Assembly: GCA_902541175.1 (NCBI GenBank)
Contig: CACBPP010000004.1
Coordinates: 53,747 to 117,746 of the forward strand
Direction of reading: 5' to 3'
DNA length: 64,000 bases
Origin: an uncultured SAR86 cluster bacterium
GTDB taxonomy: Bacteria > Pseudomonadota > Gammaproteobacteria > Magnimaribacterales > D2472
Shown in pieces: positions 1-8,761 of this stretch (position 1 is the first letter of the stretch; each line of letters starts with the position of its first letter). A program made the translations under genes and the position numbers. The notes below the pieces were generated by a model. The model saw nothing but the letters and a program-made list of their open reading frames with translations, ran no database searches and had not been told where the DNA came from.

Positions 1-609
1 TCCAGTTTTTTCAAACATCTGCTCTTTGTATAATGTGAAGGCGTTCCATTTAGTAATTACTTTTTCATCATTTTTTGTAAGCTTCCAATACTTAAGTTCA
101 GAATTTTTTCTTGCTTTCATTCTAATTTTTTGTTGATCTTTTGATAGTGAAAAATAAAATTTTGTTAATTCAACTCCATCACTTATTAATTGCTCTTCCC
201 AATTATTAACTTTTTTCATAAACGCTCTGTATTGATTTTCAGTGCAATAACCCATAATGGGTTCAGTTATTGCTCGTGTATACCAAGATCTGTCAAGAAA
301 TGAAATTTGACCGCTATTTGGAATTACCTTTTTCCATCTCTGGAACCAGTGAGATGATTCCCATTTTGTTGGAATTCCTAGCTGAATGTAATTAAAATGT
401 TTTGGCATTAAGTATTCTGAAAAGAATCTAATTGCTGTACTTTTGCCAGCAGTGTCTCTGCCCTCAAATACGATACATATTCTTCTATTATTTTTAATTA
501 CATCTTCTTGAAGTTTCAAAAATTCAATTCTTAGTCTTCTTTTTTCTAAATCGTAAGATTTTGCATCAAGTTTTTTATAATCAGTTTGATCTAAATTTAT
601 AATTTTCAT
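1..609 (-). CDS. ppk2: Polyphosphate kinase 2 family protein (3' end cut by window edge)
   Basis: Runs leftward off the window edge, so only the first 203 codons are visible. PPK2 enzymes transfer phosphate between polyphosphate and nucleotides in the cytoplasm. The Walker A region EGRDTAGKST lies at about residues 49-58, and the Walker B-like FLDRSWYTRA lies at about 104-113. Both match the PPK2 fold, in which the usual forms are GRDAAGK and FDRSWYNRA. The start is the ATG at 609-607, and no better upstream start is seen. It is divergent from the PiT phosphate carrier with only about 90 bases between them, which fits a shared role in phosphate storage and supply. The subclass (ADP- or GDP-preferring) cannot be told from this part. 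Confidence 0.9.
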   Translation of the reverse strand, partial: MKIINLDQTDYKKLDAKSYDLEKRRLRIEFLKLQEDVIKNNRRICIVFEGRDTAGKSTAIRFFSEYLMPKHFNYIQLGIPTKWESSHWFQRWKKVIPNSGQISFLDRSWYTRAITEPIMGYCTENQYRAFMKKVNNWEEQLISDGVELTKFYFSLSKDQQKIRMKARKNSELKYWKLTKNDEKVITKWNAFTLYKEQMFEKTG

Positions 610-698
610 TTTCTATTTAAATTAGATGACACCTAAAAGTTTTATATTCTTAACACAAATGATAACATTTAAGCGTAAAATTTTTTCTCATAAATAAT

Positions 699-1946
699 AT
701 GGAAACTCTGTTCTTAAGCCCTCTTGTAATAGTAATTATAGCATCTATAGTTGGGTTCTTTATGGCATATGGAATAGGTGCCAATGATGTTGCAAATGCT
801 ATGGGAACTTCAGTTGGAAGCAAGGCAATTACTCTAAAACAGGCTATTATTATTGCTGCAATATTTGAATTTCTTGGAGCATATTTTGGAGGTGGTGAAG
901 TTACCTCAACAATAAGAAAAGGAATTGTTGACCCAACAATTTATGAGGATGCAAATAAATTTATTATTGGAATGTTATCGTCATTATTAGCCGCAGGAAC
1001 ATGGTTAATTATTGCCTCAAGAAGAGGCTGGCCAGTCTCCACAACTCATTCAATCGTTGGTGCAATAATTGGTTTTGTTTCAATTTCAAAAGGAGTGATT
1101 TATGTATCTTGGGGGACAGTAGGTGGCATAGCTTCAAGTTGGGTAACATCGCCAGTAATTGCAGGATTCCTAGCATTTTTAATTTATTTAAGTGCAAAAA
1201 AATCCATTCTTGATAGTGCTAATCCAGGTGGAAGAGCCGTTAAAATAATTCCTATATATAGTTTTTATGTTGCTTTTATTATTTCATTAGTTATAGCAAG
1301 AAAAGGACTGAAAAATATAGGACTTGAGTTATCAGAGTCAGATGTATATATGTTTAGTTCAATTTTTGGAATTATTGCAGCTGCAATTACTTATACTCTT
1401 TTAAGACAGAATTTTTCAAAAATCAAAGAAAATGGAATTGAATCTGCATTTGCAATTTTAATGATTGTCTCGGCATGTGCAATGGCTTTTGCTCATGGCT
1501 CAAATGATGTTGCTAATGCAATTGGACCTCTTGCAGCAATCGTTTCCACTGTAAATTCAAATGGTATTATAGATACTTCGTCTCCAGTTCAAGCTTGGAT
1601 TCTTTTTTTAGGTGCAACAGGGATTGTTTTTGGTTTAAGCATGCTTGGAAAAAATGTAATAAAAACTGTAGGAGAAAAAATTACTGCATTAAAGCCTAGT
1701 CTTGGTTTTTCAGCTGAACTTGCTACAGCAACTACAGTTGTTGTTGCTTCTTACGTTGGATTTCCAATTTCAACTACTCATACACTAGTTGGAGGAGTTA
1801 TTGGAGTTGGATTGGCAAAAGGGGCTAAACATTTAAATACTAAGTCAATAACAAGAATTATTACTTCATGGTTAATTACAATTCCAATTGGAGCTTTTTT
1901 AACAATCTTGTATTGGGTTTTTCTAAGATTAATATTCGGAGTTTGA
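699..1946 (+). CDS. pit: PiT family inorganic phosphate transporter
   Basis: Inner-membrane carrier of 415 aa for phosphate, normally as a metal-phosphate complex driven by protons or sodium. The duplicated PHO4 signature is clear: GANDVANAMGTSVG at residues 27-40 and a second copy, AHGSNDVANAIGPLA, near residue 268. Each copy is followed by a conserved PISTTH/PVSTTH-type segment (GWPVSTTHSIVG and GFPISTTHTLVGG). About ten hydrophobic segments fit the family and the length is normal. It is divergent from the PPK2 gene and convergent with the TetR regulator, whose stop lies two bases away. No PhoU-like Pit accessory gene is adjacent. No Pho box was recognised upstream. Confidence 0.95.
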   Translation: METLFLSPLVIVIIASIVGFFMAYGIGANDVANAMGTSVGSKAITLKQAIIIAAIFEFLGAYFGGGEVTSTIRKGIVDPTIYEDANKFIIGMLSSLLAAGTWLIIASRRGWPVSTTHSIVGAIIGFVSISKGVIYVSWGTVGGIASSWVTSPVIAGFLAFLIYLSAKKSILDSANPGGRAVKIIPIYSFYVAFIISLVIARKGLKNIGLELSESDVYMFSSIFGIIAAAITYTLLRQNFSKIKENGIESAFAILMIVSACAMAFAHGSNDVANAIGPLAAIVSTVNSNGIIDTSSPVQAWILFLGATGIVFGLSMLGKNVIKTVGEKITALKPSLGFSAELATATTVVVASYVGFPISTTHTLVGGVIGVGLAKGAKHLNTKSITRIITSWLITIPIGAFLTILYWVFLRLIFGV

Positions 1947-1948
1947 TT

Positions 1949-2542
1949 TTACCTTTTTATCCAGCTGGTCATGTATGCAACCACAGCTCTAGATGCTTCA
2001 ATTTTTCCAATATCATTTAATTTACCACTTTCTTTTGTGTTTAATGAAAATATTGAAAGAATAATTTGAGCTACAACTCTGCAAACACCTTCTTTATTAA
2101 AAACATTATCGAGACTTATGGATTCTTCGTAAGTTTCTTGAATGACATTACCTAACTGATGAATTGAATCTGAGTCTAAAGGCGGATTTATGGTATTACT
2201 AAGAATTAATTTTTGTGCTATTGAAGAATAAAAGAAATATTCATAAATATTATAAATAATATAATTTGTAACTTTTATAAGATCTCCTTTATCACTATCA
2301 CTTAAGATGTTTTTTGAAAAGTTTTCTAGACACTCATTAATACATTTTAAGATTATTAGTTTTTTTAAGAAATCTACAGTTGGTATGAATTTATAAGTCG
2401 ATGTTCTTTTTAAACCAGATTTTTCTGCTACTTTTGCAAGAGTAAGATCATCAATCTCACCATCTTCAACAATATTAATTGCAGCATCAATTATTTTATT
2501 AATTCTTTCTTTGCTTCTGTCTTGTTTTGCTAAAGTCTCCAC
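1949..2542 (-). CDS. TetR family transcriptional regulator
   Basis: Protein of 197 aa with an N-terminal helix-turn-helix of the TetR type. The segment RINKIIDAAINIVEDG is followed by LTLAKVAEKSGLKRTSTYKFI at about residues 13-52. The C-terminal part is a helical ligand-binding domain without clear family signatures. The start is the GTG at 2542, which gives the normal short lead before the HTH. It is transcribed away from the TonB-dependent receptor at 2673, so the shared 130-base gap probably carries its operator. By context it may control the receptor/phytase pair, but this is an inference and the ligand is unknown. Confidence 0.88.
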   Translation of the reverse strand: METLAKQDRSKERINKIIDAAINIVEDGEIDDLTLAKVAEKSGLKRTSTYKFIPTVDFLKKLIILKCINECLENFSKNILSDSDKGDLIKVTNYIIYNIYEYFFYSSIAQKLILSNTINPPLDSDSIHQLGNVIQETYEESISLDNVFNKEGVCRVVAQIILSIFSLNTKESGKLNDIGKIEASRAVVAYMTSWIKR

Positions 2543-2554
2543 TATTTAATTATG

Positions 2555-2564
2555 GACAAATGTC
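2555..2564. promoter_or_regulatory. Candidate operator in the TetR/TBDT divergent gap
   Basis: A short inverted repeat GACA-AA-TGTC lies 13 bases in front of the TetR start codon. TetR-type proteins bind such dyads next to their own gene. The half sites are only four bases, so this is weak evidence. Confidence 0.22.
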
Positions 2565-2672
2565 TATAAATGTAAACATAAAAGAACTTAAAAAATTCAC
2601 ATAATGTTCACAAATTAATGTTATTTCTGTTGCACTCCAAATTTAAAATTTCTGCATTATATTGGAGATTTC

Positions 2673-5210
2673 ATGAAAAAATATATATTCCCATTGTTTC
2701 TATCACTATCTTTATTTTCTCAAGAGTCAGAAAATAATACTAACGATGAGCAAGTTGAAGAAGTTGTAGTAGTTGGTACAAAAGCTAGTATTGTTTCTGC
2801 TATTGAAAAACAAAGACAATCAAATTTAATTGTTTCTGTCGTAGATTCTGATGCTTTAGGTGACTTTCCAGATACAACAGCAGCTGAAGCCATAAGAAGA
2901 CTATCAGGTATTTCAGTTGAAAACGATCAAGGCGAAGGCAGATATGTAAATATAAGAGGTATATCTGGTGATCTTAATTCAATTGCAGTTAACGGTGCTC
3001 TTGTTCCTGCTCCAGAGGGAGGTAGGGCTGTTATGCTTGATGGTCTGCCAACTGAATTGCTAGATTCAATAGAAGTATACAAGACACTAACAGCAGATAA
3101 AGATGCTGACTCAATTGGCGGAAGAATTGAGTTTAATACTAAAAGAGCTACTTCAATTGACGGAACACTTCTAAAATTTAAAGCAGACACTTCATACAAT
3201 GAGCAATCTAAAAATTCTGATAATCCAAAAATGGCGTTTACTTATGGTTCAATGATTAATGAAAATATTGGACATGTTCTTGGTTTTACATACGCATCTA
3301 AGCAGATTGTTACCTACAACAACGAAACCGGTTTTCCAGCTTGGGATACTGACGACGGAAATATCTTTCTTGATGATGATTGGGAGATGAGGTTTTATGA
3401 TTTAACAAGAGAAAGAACAGGTGTTACATATGATATCGATATGATGATAGATGACGATACATCAATTTATGCAAATCTTTTATATAACAAATATGATGAT
3501 GATGAATTAAGGAATAAAGAAGAATTTGGCTCTCTTAGAACCGGTAACGTATATGCAGGCTCAAGCGAGATTAATAGAGTTAGAAGAGATGCTGAAGTTA
3601 GAAAAAGAATAGAAACACGTGAAATAAGAACCGTGATATTGGGCGGTGAGACATTGATAAACGGCTGGTTCGCAGAAGTGCAGTTTAGTCACTCTTACGC
3701 TGAAGAAAATGATACAGATAATGTTGATGTAACATTTAGAAGCGATAGAATTGATACTGATGATTGCGGAGGTCCTTGTGGCTCATTCTTTTATCAAGAT
3801 CCTCAAAAAGTCGGTTTATCTCTCTCATCATATGCTCAAGGTGTGCTTTATGCTGATTTAAATGTTGATGCATGGGAAGAAGATTGGAGTTTAATCAAAG
3901 ATACTGAAACAGCGTTTAGTATAGATATGACGAAAGATGGATTTACGTTTATGGATGTTCCAACAACAGTAAAATATGGTTTTAAATATAAGTCTAGAGA
4001 GAAAAAAGGTGATAGCAATCAAATAGAAGTTGATGATGATAATGTGCAAGCTTTACTTCAATCTGAATTTGGACCATACATAAGATCTTGGCCATTCGCC
4101 GGACAACAGTACGGTCCTCATGCTGATGAAAATCTTTTATATGCAAGAAAGGGTCAGTACACTGGTGGTCCTGATTATGATAACTTTGAAGAAGACTTTA
4201 CAACAAATGAAGATATTACCGCGATATATTTTATGGGTACAATGGATTTTGATAAGGCAATTGTTATAGCAGGTATTAGGGTTGAAGATACTGATTTCGA
4301 TACTCTTGGATATAATGATGGTGATGTAGATGATGTGTTAACAGCATCAAAGAGTTACACGTTTGTCTCGCCAAGTTTAAATGTTAAATATTTCTTAGAT
4401 GATCAAACTATCATTAGAGGTGCAATATGGAGAGCATTATCTAGACCGGGTTTTGGTCAAGCAAACTTGATAGCAGATATAAGAGAAAGAGATGATGGTA
4501 ATTATCGAGGTGAGATGGGTAACCCAGATCTTGACCCGTATGAAGCAACTAATTTTGATTTATCAATTGAATATTACGGTGATGGCTCTTTCGCATCATT
4601 TGGATATTTTAAGAAAGAAATCGAAAATGCAATTTATCCACTTGCAGTGGCTAATACAACAGTAAATGGTTTGCTTTTTGACGAATTATTGACATTTGTA
4701 AATACAGATGACTCTGATGTTGATGGTTTTGAATTAAATATATTTCAAGAGCTAAATATGCTGCCAGAACCCTTTGATGGCCTGTTTGTTTCAATGAACT
4801 TTACTACTACTGATGGAACTTCGTCATTAGATGTAGATAATGGAACTGTAACATTTCCATTCAGAAAATTATCAGAAGATGTTTCTAATATCTCTATAGG
4901 TTACGATAAAAATAAATTTGATATAAGGCTATCGTCTGTTTCAAGATCGCCTTATTTAGATTACCTTGCAGATGATGATAGCGAAACCATTCAAGAGGAT
5001 TTAGATAATAATAATATTAGGTATACAGATGATCACACTCAAATTGATTTTAATCTTAAATATAAAATTAATGACAATCTAAGTCTTAAATTTGATATCA
5101 ATAACATAACTGATGAACCAGAGTTTTACTATTGGGGAACTCCAAACAGATTATCTCAATATGACGAGTATGGAACAACATATTCAATTGGCATAAGATA
5201 TAATTTATAA
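2673..5210 (+). CDS. TonB-dependent receptor, probable phytate/organophosphate uptake
   Basis: Outer-membrane receptor of 845 aa. A Sec signal peptide covers about residues 1-17. The TonB box-like VEEVVVVGT is followed by a plug domain at about 45-170 with FPDTTAAEAIRRLSGISV and YVNIRGISGDLN. The rest is a beta-barrel ending in the outer-membrane signature YSIGIRYNL. The plug resembles the Caulobacter-type TBDT family. The barrel is strongly acidic, with many Asp and Glu. The ATG is preceded by the ribosome site ttggaga. A beta-propeller phytase follows directly behind an intrinsic terminator, and a TetR gene lies divergently upstream. This context suggests import of phytate or its products; the substrate is an inference. 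Confidence 0.93.
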   Translation: MKKYIFPLFLSLSLFSQESENNTNDEQVEEVVVVGTKASIVSAIEKQRQSNLIVSVVDSDALGDFPDTTAAEAIRRLSGISVENDQGEGRYVNIRGISGDLNSIAVNGALVPAPEGGRAVMLDGLPTELLDSIEVYKTLTADKDADSIGGRIEFNTKRATSIDGTLLKFKADTSYNEQSKNSDNPKMAFTYGSMINENIGHVLGFTYASKQIVTYNNETGFPAWDTDDGNIFLDDDWEMRFYDLTRERTGVTYDIDMMIDDDTSIYANLLYNKYDDDELRNKEEFGSLRTGNVYAGSSEINRVRRDAEVRKRIETREIRTVILGGETLINGWFAEVQFSHSYAEENDTDNVDVTFRSDRIDTDDCGGPCGSFFYQDPQKVGLSLSSYAQGVLYADLNVDAWEEDWSLIKDTETAFSIDMTKDGFTFMDVPTTVKYGFKYKSREKKGDSNQIEVDDDNVQALLQSEFGPYIRSWPFAGQQYGPHADENLLYARKGQYTGGPDYDNFEEDFTTNEDITAIYFMGTMDFDKAIVIAGIRVEDTDFDTLGYNDGDVDDVLTASKSYTFVSPSLNVKYFLDDQTIIRGAIWRALSRPGFGQANLIADIRERDDGNYRGEMGNPDLDPYEATNFDLSIEYYGDGSFASFGYFKKEIENAIYPLAVANTTVNGLLFDELLTFVNTDDSDVDGFELNIFQELNMLPEPFDGLFVSMNFTTTDGTSSLDVDNGTVTFPFRKLSEDVSNISIGYDKNKFDIRLSSVSRSPYLDYLADDDSETIQEDLDNNNIRYTDDHTQIDFNLKYKINDNLSLKFDINNITDEPEFYYWGTPNRLSQYDEYGTTYSIGIRYNL

Positions 5211-5227
5211 TTCAAATAAATTTAAAT

Positions 5228-5260
5228 AATAAGGCAAGTCTTTAACTTGCCTTATTTTTA
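5228..5260 (+). terminator. Intrinsic terminator between TBDT and phytase
   Basis: The stem aaggcaagt / acttgcctt (5231-5239 with 5245-5253) is extended by three A-T pairs. It has a five-base loop and is followed by attttta. The phytase start codon lies only seven bases beyond the T-run, so phytase expression needs read-through or a promoter close by. Confidence 0.85.
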
Positions 5261-5266
5261 TAAGAA

Positions 5267-6352
5267 ATGAAATACTTATTAACAACATTATTTATATATT
5301 CGCTTTCTGTAGTATCTGATCCTATAGATAAAATTATTCATATAGTTCCTGCAATCGACGAGACTCCTCAAGTAATCTCAAAAGGAGATGCTGCAGATGA
5401 TCCTGCCATTTGGCTAAATAAATTAAATCCAGATAGATCACTAGTATTTGGAACAGATAAGAGAAGTGGCATATATACATATAACTTAAAGGCCGAAAAA
5501 ATAGGCTACACAGAAATTGGAGATATCAATAATATTGATGTTAGAACAATGAATGTTACTGATGATGATAACAAAGACATAGGTAGTTATTCATTTATCT
5601 TTGCATCAAATAGAACTTCAAACACACTTGATATTTGGGTATATAAAGACACTAATATTGATAAGGCTATAAAGGATAATAATTTTGAAATTTCAAAAGA
5701 GCCATACATAAATGCTAAAGCAAACATGGTAGTTTATGGAGTTTGTGCAGGCATTGATTCAAGATTTGGATTAATAGCATTTCTAACAGAAGATGAGGGA
5801 TCAAAGGTACAGATGTGGAATTATGGTCCCTTTGGAATGACTCTTTTAACAACATTTAATAATGGAAATGCAACTCAATCTGAGGGATGTGTTTACGACG
5901 ATGAAAATAGAACTCTTTTTATATCTGAAGAACAAGATAGAGGTATTTTAAGAGCCTATAAAATAAATAACGAGTTAGATTTTTCAAGTCCTATTATTAT
6001 TGATAATAGATCTGGAAATATAGATGATGATCCTGAAGGTGTAACAGTTTATAAGTCTTCTGAAAAAGATGGCTATGTTATCGTTTCATCTCAAGGTGAT
6101 AGTTCTTTTAATATTTATAATCGACAAGAGCCTTATAACTACCTAGGCAGTTTTAAAGTTGGTAGTAACAAGGACATTGATAATGTTAATGACACTGATG
6201 GTATTGACGTTATTAATTTCAATTTTGGTAATAAATATCCTATGGGTTTATTTGTGCTGCAGGATGGAACAAATGATGGTAAAAATAAGGTTAAGAGACA
6301 GAATTTTAAATATGTTTCTTTTGCTGATGTTCTAGAAAAATTAGATCTTTAG
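5267..6352 (+). CDS. Beta-propeller phytase
   Basis: Secreted or periplasmic enzyme of 361 aa that releases phosphate from inositol hexakisphosphate with calcium. A signal peptide covers about residues 1-17. The family signatures appear in order: DAADDPAIW (41-49), GTDKRSGIYTYNL, GDINNIDVR, QSEGCVYDDENRTLFISEEQ (about 204-223), and DDPEGV followed by GYVIVSSQGDSSFNIYNR. The acidic residues in these motifs are the calcium and phosphate ligands of the known family, and the length is normal. It follows the TBDT in the same direction behind a terminator. Its last 12 bases overlap the convergent epoxide hydrolase. Together with the upstream PiT carrier and PPK2 it forms a coherent phosphorus-acquisition set. 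Confidence 0.93.
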   Translation: MKYLLTTLFIYSLSVVSDPIDKIIHIVPAIDETPQVISKGDAADDPAIWLNKLNPDRSLVFGTDKRSGIYTYNLKAEKIGYTEIGDINNIDVRTMNVTDDDNKDIGSYSFIFASNRTSNTLDIWVYKDTNIDKAIKDNNFEISKEPYINAKANMVVYGVCAGIDSRFGLIAFLTEDEGSKVQMWNYGPFGMTLLTTFNNGNATQSEGCVYDDENRTLFISEEQDRGILRAYKINNELDFSSPIIIDNRSGNIDDDPEGVTVYKSSEKDGYVIVSSQGDSSFNIYNRQEPYNYLGSFKVGSNKDIDNVNDTDGIDVINFNFGNKYPMGLFVLQDGTNDGKNKVKRQNFKYVSFADVLEKLDL

Positions 6353-7462
6353 TTTCTTTATAAATTCTATAATATCCTTAGAAAGTGACTCAGGTTGCTC
6401 TAAGGCTGCAAAATGTCCGCCTTTGTGAGTATTCCATTGAACTACATTATAGATTTCTTCAGCCCATGCTCTTGGAGGTGCAATTAAGTCTCTTTCAAAA
6501 ACTGCGCCTGCCATAGGTTGCTTAATGTTCTCAAAAGAAAATCCTAAGTCTCCATTTTCTTTATATAACCTTGTTGATGAAGTTATTGATTCACTAAACC
6601 AATACAAAGATATTATTGCCAAAACATCATCATCAGAGACAACTAGTTTATTCTCTTCACCATCAAACCATCCATAAAACTTCTCTACAATCCATGCAGC
6701 AAGTCCAACAGGAGAATCATTTAAGCCATAACCAAGTGTTTGTGGTTTTGTTTTTTGTATCTCATAGTACCCAACTCCTTGTTCTTTATATTTTTCATAA
6801 TTTGCCATTAATTTTTGTTCTTCTTGTGAGGTATTTTCTAATGGATCTTTATCAGCAGGTGGCCAAGCAATAATCATATTAAGATGAATGCCAATACAAT
6901 GATCTGGATAAAGTTCAGCCATCCATTTGCTTATGGTAGCTCCCCAGTCACCACCTTGAACAATATATTTATCATATCCAAGAGCTATTAGAAGCTCATG
7001 TTGCAAAATAGCAATCTGTTTGGAATCCATACCAACTTCTTTTGGTTTATCAGAAAATCCAAACCCTGGGAGAGAAGGGCAAATAATATCAATTGGAATA
7101 TCAGAGTTTTTTTGAATGATTGGTATTATTTTTAAAAATTCCTGGATGCTTCCAGGCCATCCATGAGTCATTACTAATGGAATAGCATTATCATTGTTTG
7201 ACTTTGAATGAAGGAAATGAAGTTTAAGTCTGGACTTGGTTGTATATCTGTAGCTACCAATGTCATTAATCTTTTTTTCATGATCTCGCCAATTAAATTC
7301 ATTTCGCCAATAGTTTGTTAGTTCTTTTAAGAAATTAAGATCCGTTCCATGAGACCATCTATGATTTATTTCATCAGGCCATCTTGTTAGATCTATTTTT
7401 TTATTTAGTAAATCAATATCTTTTTCAGATACTTTAACTATAAATTCTTCTATATTTTTCAT
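6341..7462 (-). CDS. Epoxide hydrolase (microsomal type, alpha/beta hydrolase)
   Basis: Cytoplasmic enzyme of 373 aa that opens epoxides to diols. The N-terminal lid region of the EHN type (residues 1-90) contains RWPDE and WRNEFNWRDHE. It is followed by HGWPGS (100-105, oxyanion hole) and the nucleophile Asp172 in GGDWG. The base His350 lies in GGHFAALEQPE. I chose the ATG at 7462; a TTG two codons upstream would add only ML. The 3' end overlaps the phytase by 12 bases in convergent orientation. The natural substrate is unknown. The lack of a signal peptide fits intracellular detoxification or catabolism of lipophilic epoxides. Confidence 0.93.
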   Translation of the reverse strand: MKNIEEFIVKVSEKDIDLLNKKIDLTRWPDEINHRWSHGTDLNFLKELTNYWRNEFNWRDHEKKINDIGSYRYTTKSRLKLHFLHSKSNNDNAIPLVMTHGWPGSIQEFLKIIPIIQKNSDIPIDIICPSLPGFGFSDKPKEVGMDSKQIAILQHELLIALGYDKYIVQGGDWGATISKWMAELYPDHCIGIHLNMIIAWPPADKDPLENTSQEEQKLMANYEKYKEQGVGYYEIQKTKPQTLGYGLNDSPVGLAAWIVEKFYGWFDGEENKLVVSDDDVLAIISLYWFSESITSSTRLYKENGDLGFSFENIKQPMAGAVFERDLIAPPRAWAEEIYNVVQWNTHKGGHFAALEQPESLSKDIIEFIKKLKI

Positions 7463-7533
7463 AAGCAATTATTTAGTTTAATTTATATCACACCTTAAAT
7501 ATATTGAAGTAAAATATCTTTTTTTAGGTAGAT

Positions 7534-8037
7534 ATGTTTGAGAATATAGAGTCTTTTCTTAGTAATAATAATGAATTAGCTTGGATTGCTATATTCATGT
7601 TTGCTTTTATGGAATCGTTTATCTTATCTGGCATTATTGTTTCAAGTGCTATTTTGTTTTCAGTATGCATTTTTGTTTTCAATATGGAGTTATTACCTTT
7701 ATACACAATTGTAATGGTTGCAATGCTTGGCGCTCATTTGGGTGATGTTTCAGGCTTCTTTTTTGGGAAAACTGTTGGTCCAAGCTTGTTAGCAACTAAA
7801 TTTATTTCTAAAAGAGAAAAGACAATAAAAAGAGCTCAAAAATTTTTGGATAAAACAGGACAATACACTGTAATTTTCGGTAGATTTGTTCCTGCCATAA
7901 GACCGATTGTTCCTTTTTTGCTTGGTATTTCTGATCTAAAAGCTGTAAGATTTTATATTGCTGATGTCGTCGCATGTACATGTTGGGGAATTGCCTTAGC
8001 ATTACTGGTAACAGGAGTCGGATCTTTAATAGGATAA
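7534..8037 (+). CDS. DedA family membrane protein
   Basis: Inner-membrane protein of 167 aa with the DedA (SNARE-associated/VTT) signatures GAHLGDVSGFFFGK near residue 70 and FGRFVPAIRPIVPFLLG near residue 110. There are about four hydrophobic segments. DedA proteins are linked to lipid scrambling and recycling of undecaprenyl phosphate. At 167 aa it is shorter than the usual roughly 200-220, mostly at the N terminus, but both core motifs are present. The start ATG follows taggtag. A small two-helix protein follows four bases downstream and then a HIT protein, so the three probably form one transcript. Confidence 0.9.
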   Translation: MFENIESFLSNNNELAWIAIFMFAFMESFILSGIIVSSAILFSVCIFVFNMELLPLYTIVMVAMLGAHLGDVSGFFFGKTVGPSLLATKFISKREKTIKRAQKFLDKTGQYTVIFGRFVPAIRPIVPFLLGISDLKAVRFYIADVVACTCWGIALALLVTGVGSLIG

Positions 8038-8041
8038 AAAT

Positions 8042-8230
8042 ATGTTAAGTATGTTTATATTAGTAGTTAGTTCAATAGCAGTTTTATTTTTGTTATTTCA
8101 ATTAATCAAAGCAAGCAGACAAGGTAGATTTCTTCAGACCTTAAGAGATCTCTTAATTATACTTTTAGCTATTTTGATGACGGCAGCAATTTTTTATATT
8201 GGATTTAGATTCTTCAGAACCTTTATTTAG
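8042..8230 (+). CDS. Small two-helix membrane protein, unknown function
   Basis: A 62-aa protein with two predicted membrane segments (about residues 1-22 and 38-58) joined by a basic loop containing KASRQGRF. The ribosome site aggat lies just upstream, overlapping the end of the DedA gene. The HIT gene starts one base after its stop codon, so it is embedded in an operon. I do not recognise the family. Its tight placement between two conserved genes argues that it is a real gene. Confidence 0.75.
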   Translation: MLSMFILVVSSIAVLFLLFQLIKASRQGRFLQTLRDLLIILLAILMTAAIFYIGFRFFRTFI

Positions 8231-8231
8231 A

Positions 8232-8573
8232 ATGTCATTAACTTTATTTGAAAAAATTATTAATAAAGAAATACCTGCTGAAATTATTTATGAAGATGAC
8301 GTTTCTATTGTTATCGAAGATATCAATCCACAAGCGCCCACACACTTACTGATTATTCCAAAAAAAGTAATTCCTAAATTGTCTGATGCATCAAATGAGG
8401 ATCAAGAAATATTAGGTCACTTAATGCTTGTAGCTGGGAAAATTGCAGATCAGCTTGGTTTAGATGAAACTTTTAGATTAGTTGTTAATAACGGCGCAAA
8501 AGCTGGGCAAAGTGTTTTTCATCTTCATCTTCACCTTATTTCAGGAAGGCCTCTTAATTGGCCTCCAGGCTAA
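8232..8573 (+). CDS. HIT family nucleotide-binding hydrolase (HinT-like)
   Basis: Cytoplasmic 113-aa protein. It begins MSLTLFEKIINKEIPAEI, the typical HinT/PKCI opening, and carries the histidine triad HLHLHLISGRPLNWPPG at its C terminus. HinT-type proteins hydrolyse nucleoside phosphoramidates. The start is the ATG at 8232. A longer in-frame reading from 8199 would overlap the upstream gene and lacks family similarity. Gene order DedA, small membrane protein, HIT suggests one operon. Confidence 0.93.
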   Translation: MSLTLFEKIINKEIPAEIIYEDDVSIVIEDINPQAPTHLLIIPKKVIPKLSDASNEDQEILGHLMLVAGKIADQLGLDETFRLVVNNGAKAGQSVFHLHLHLISGRPLNWPPG

Positions 8574-8668
8574 AAATAAATATAAGCGCCTAGACCTAAT
8601 AAAAAAACAATAATTCCTATTCCTATAGCAAAATAAGAACCATACTTTAAAGTTGAACTGTCATCCAT
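8570..8668 (-). CDS. Very small single-helix membrane protein
   Basis: A 32-aa reading frame starting MDDSSTLKYGSYF, followed by one strongly hydrophobic, glycine-containing helix. A good ribosome site (aagggga) lies 8 bases before the ATG at 8668. The stop overlaps the stop of the convergent HIT gene, a compact arrangement seen throughout the window. I do not recognise the family. It is supported by the ribosome site and by filling an otherwise empty 190-base gap. Confidence 0.5.
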   Translation of the reverse strand: MDDSSTLKYGSYFAIGIGIIVFLLGLGAYIYF

Positions 8669-8761
8669 AATAAATCCCCTTAAAAAAAATATATCAAAAA
8701 TTAATTCTTTTTCAAACGATTTTTTAAGATAAAATGGTCTAAAATTCATAACTATTAAATC

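Noticed and set aside
2590..2640. Possible Pho box (TGTTCA/TGTTAT/TGTTGC repeats) upstream of the phytase-linked TBDT
   Set aside because: The repeats are spaced 14 and 9 bases apart instead of the 11 expected for PhoB, and the A/T centres do not match. By-eye support is too weak.
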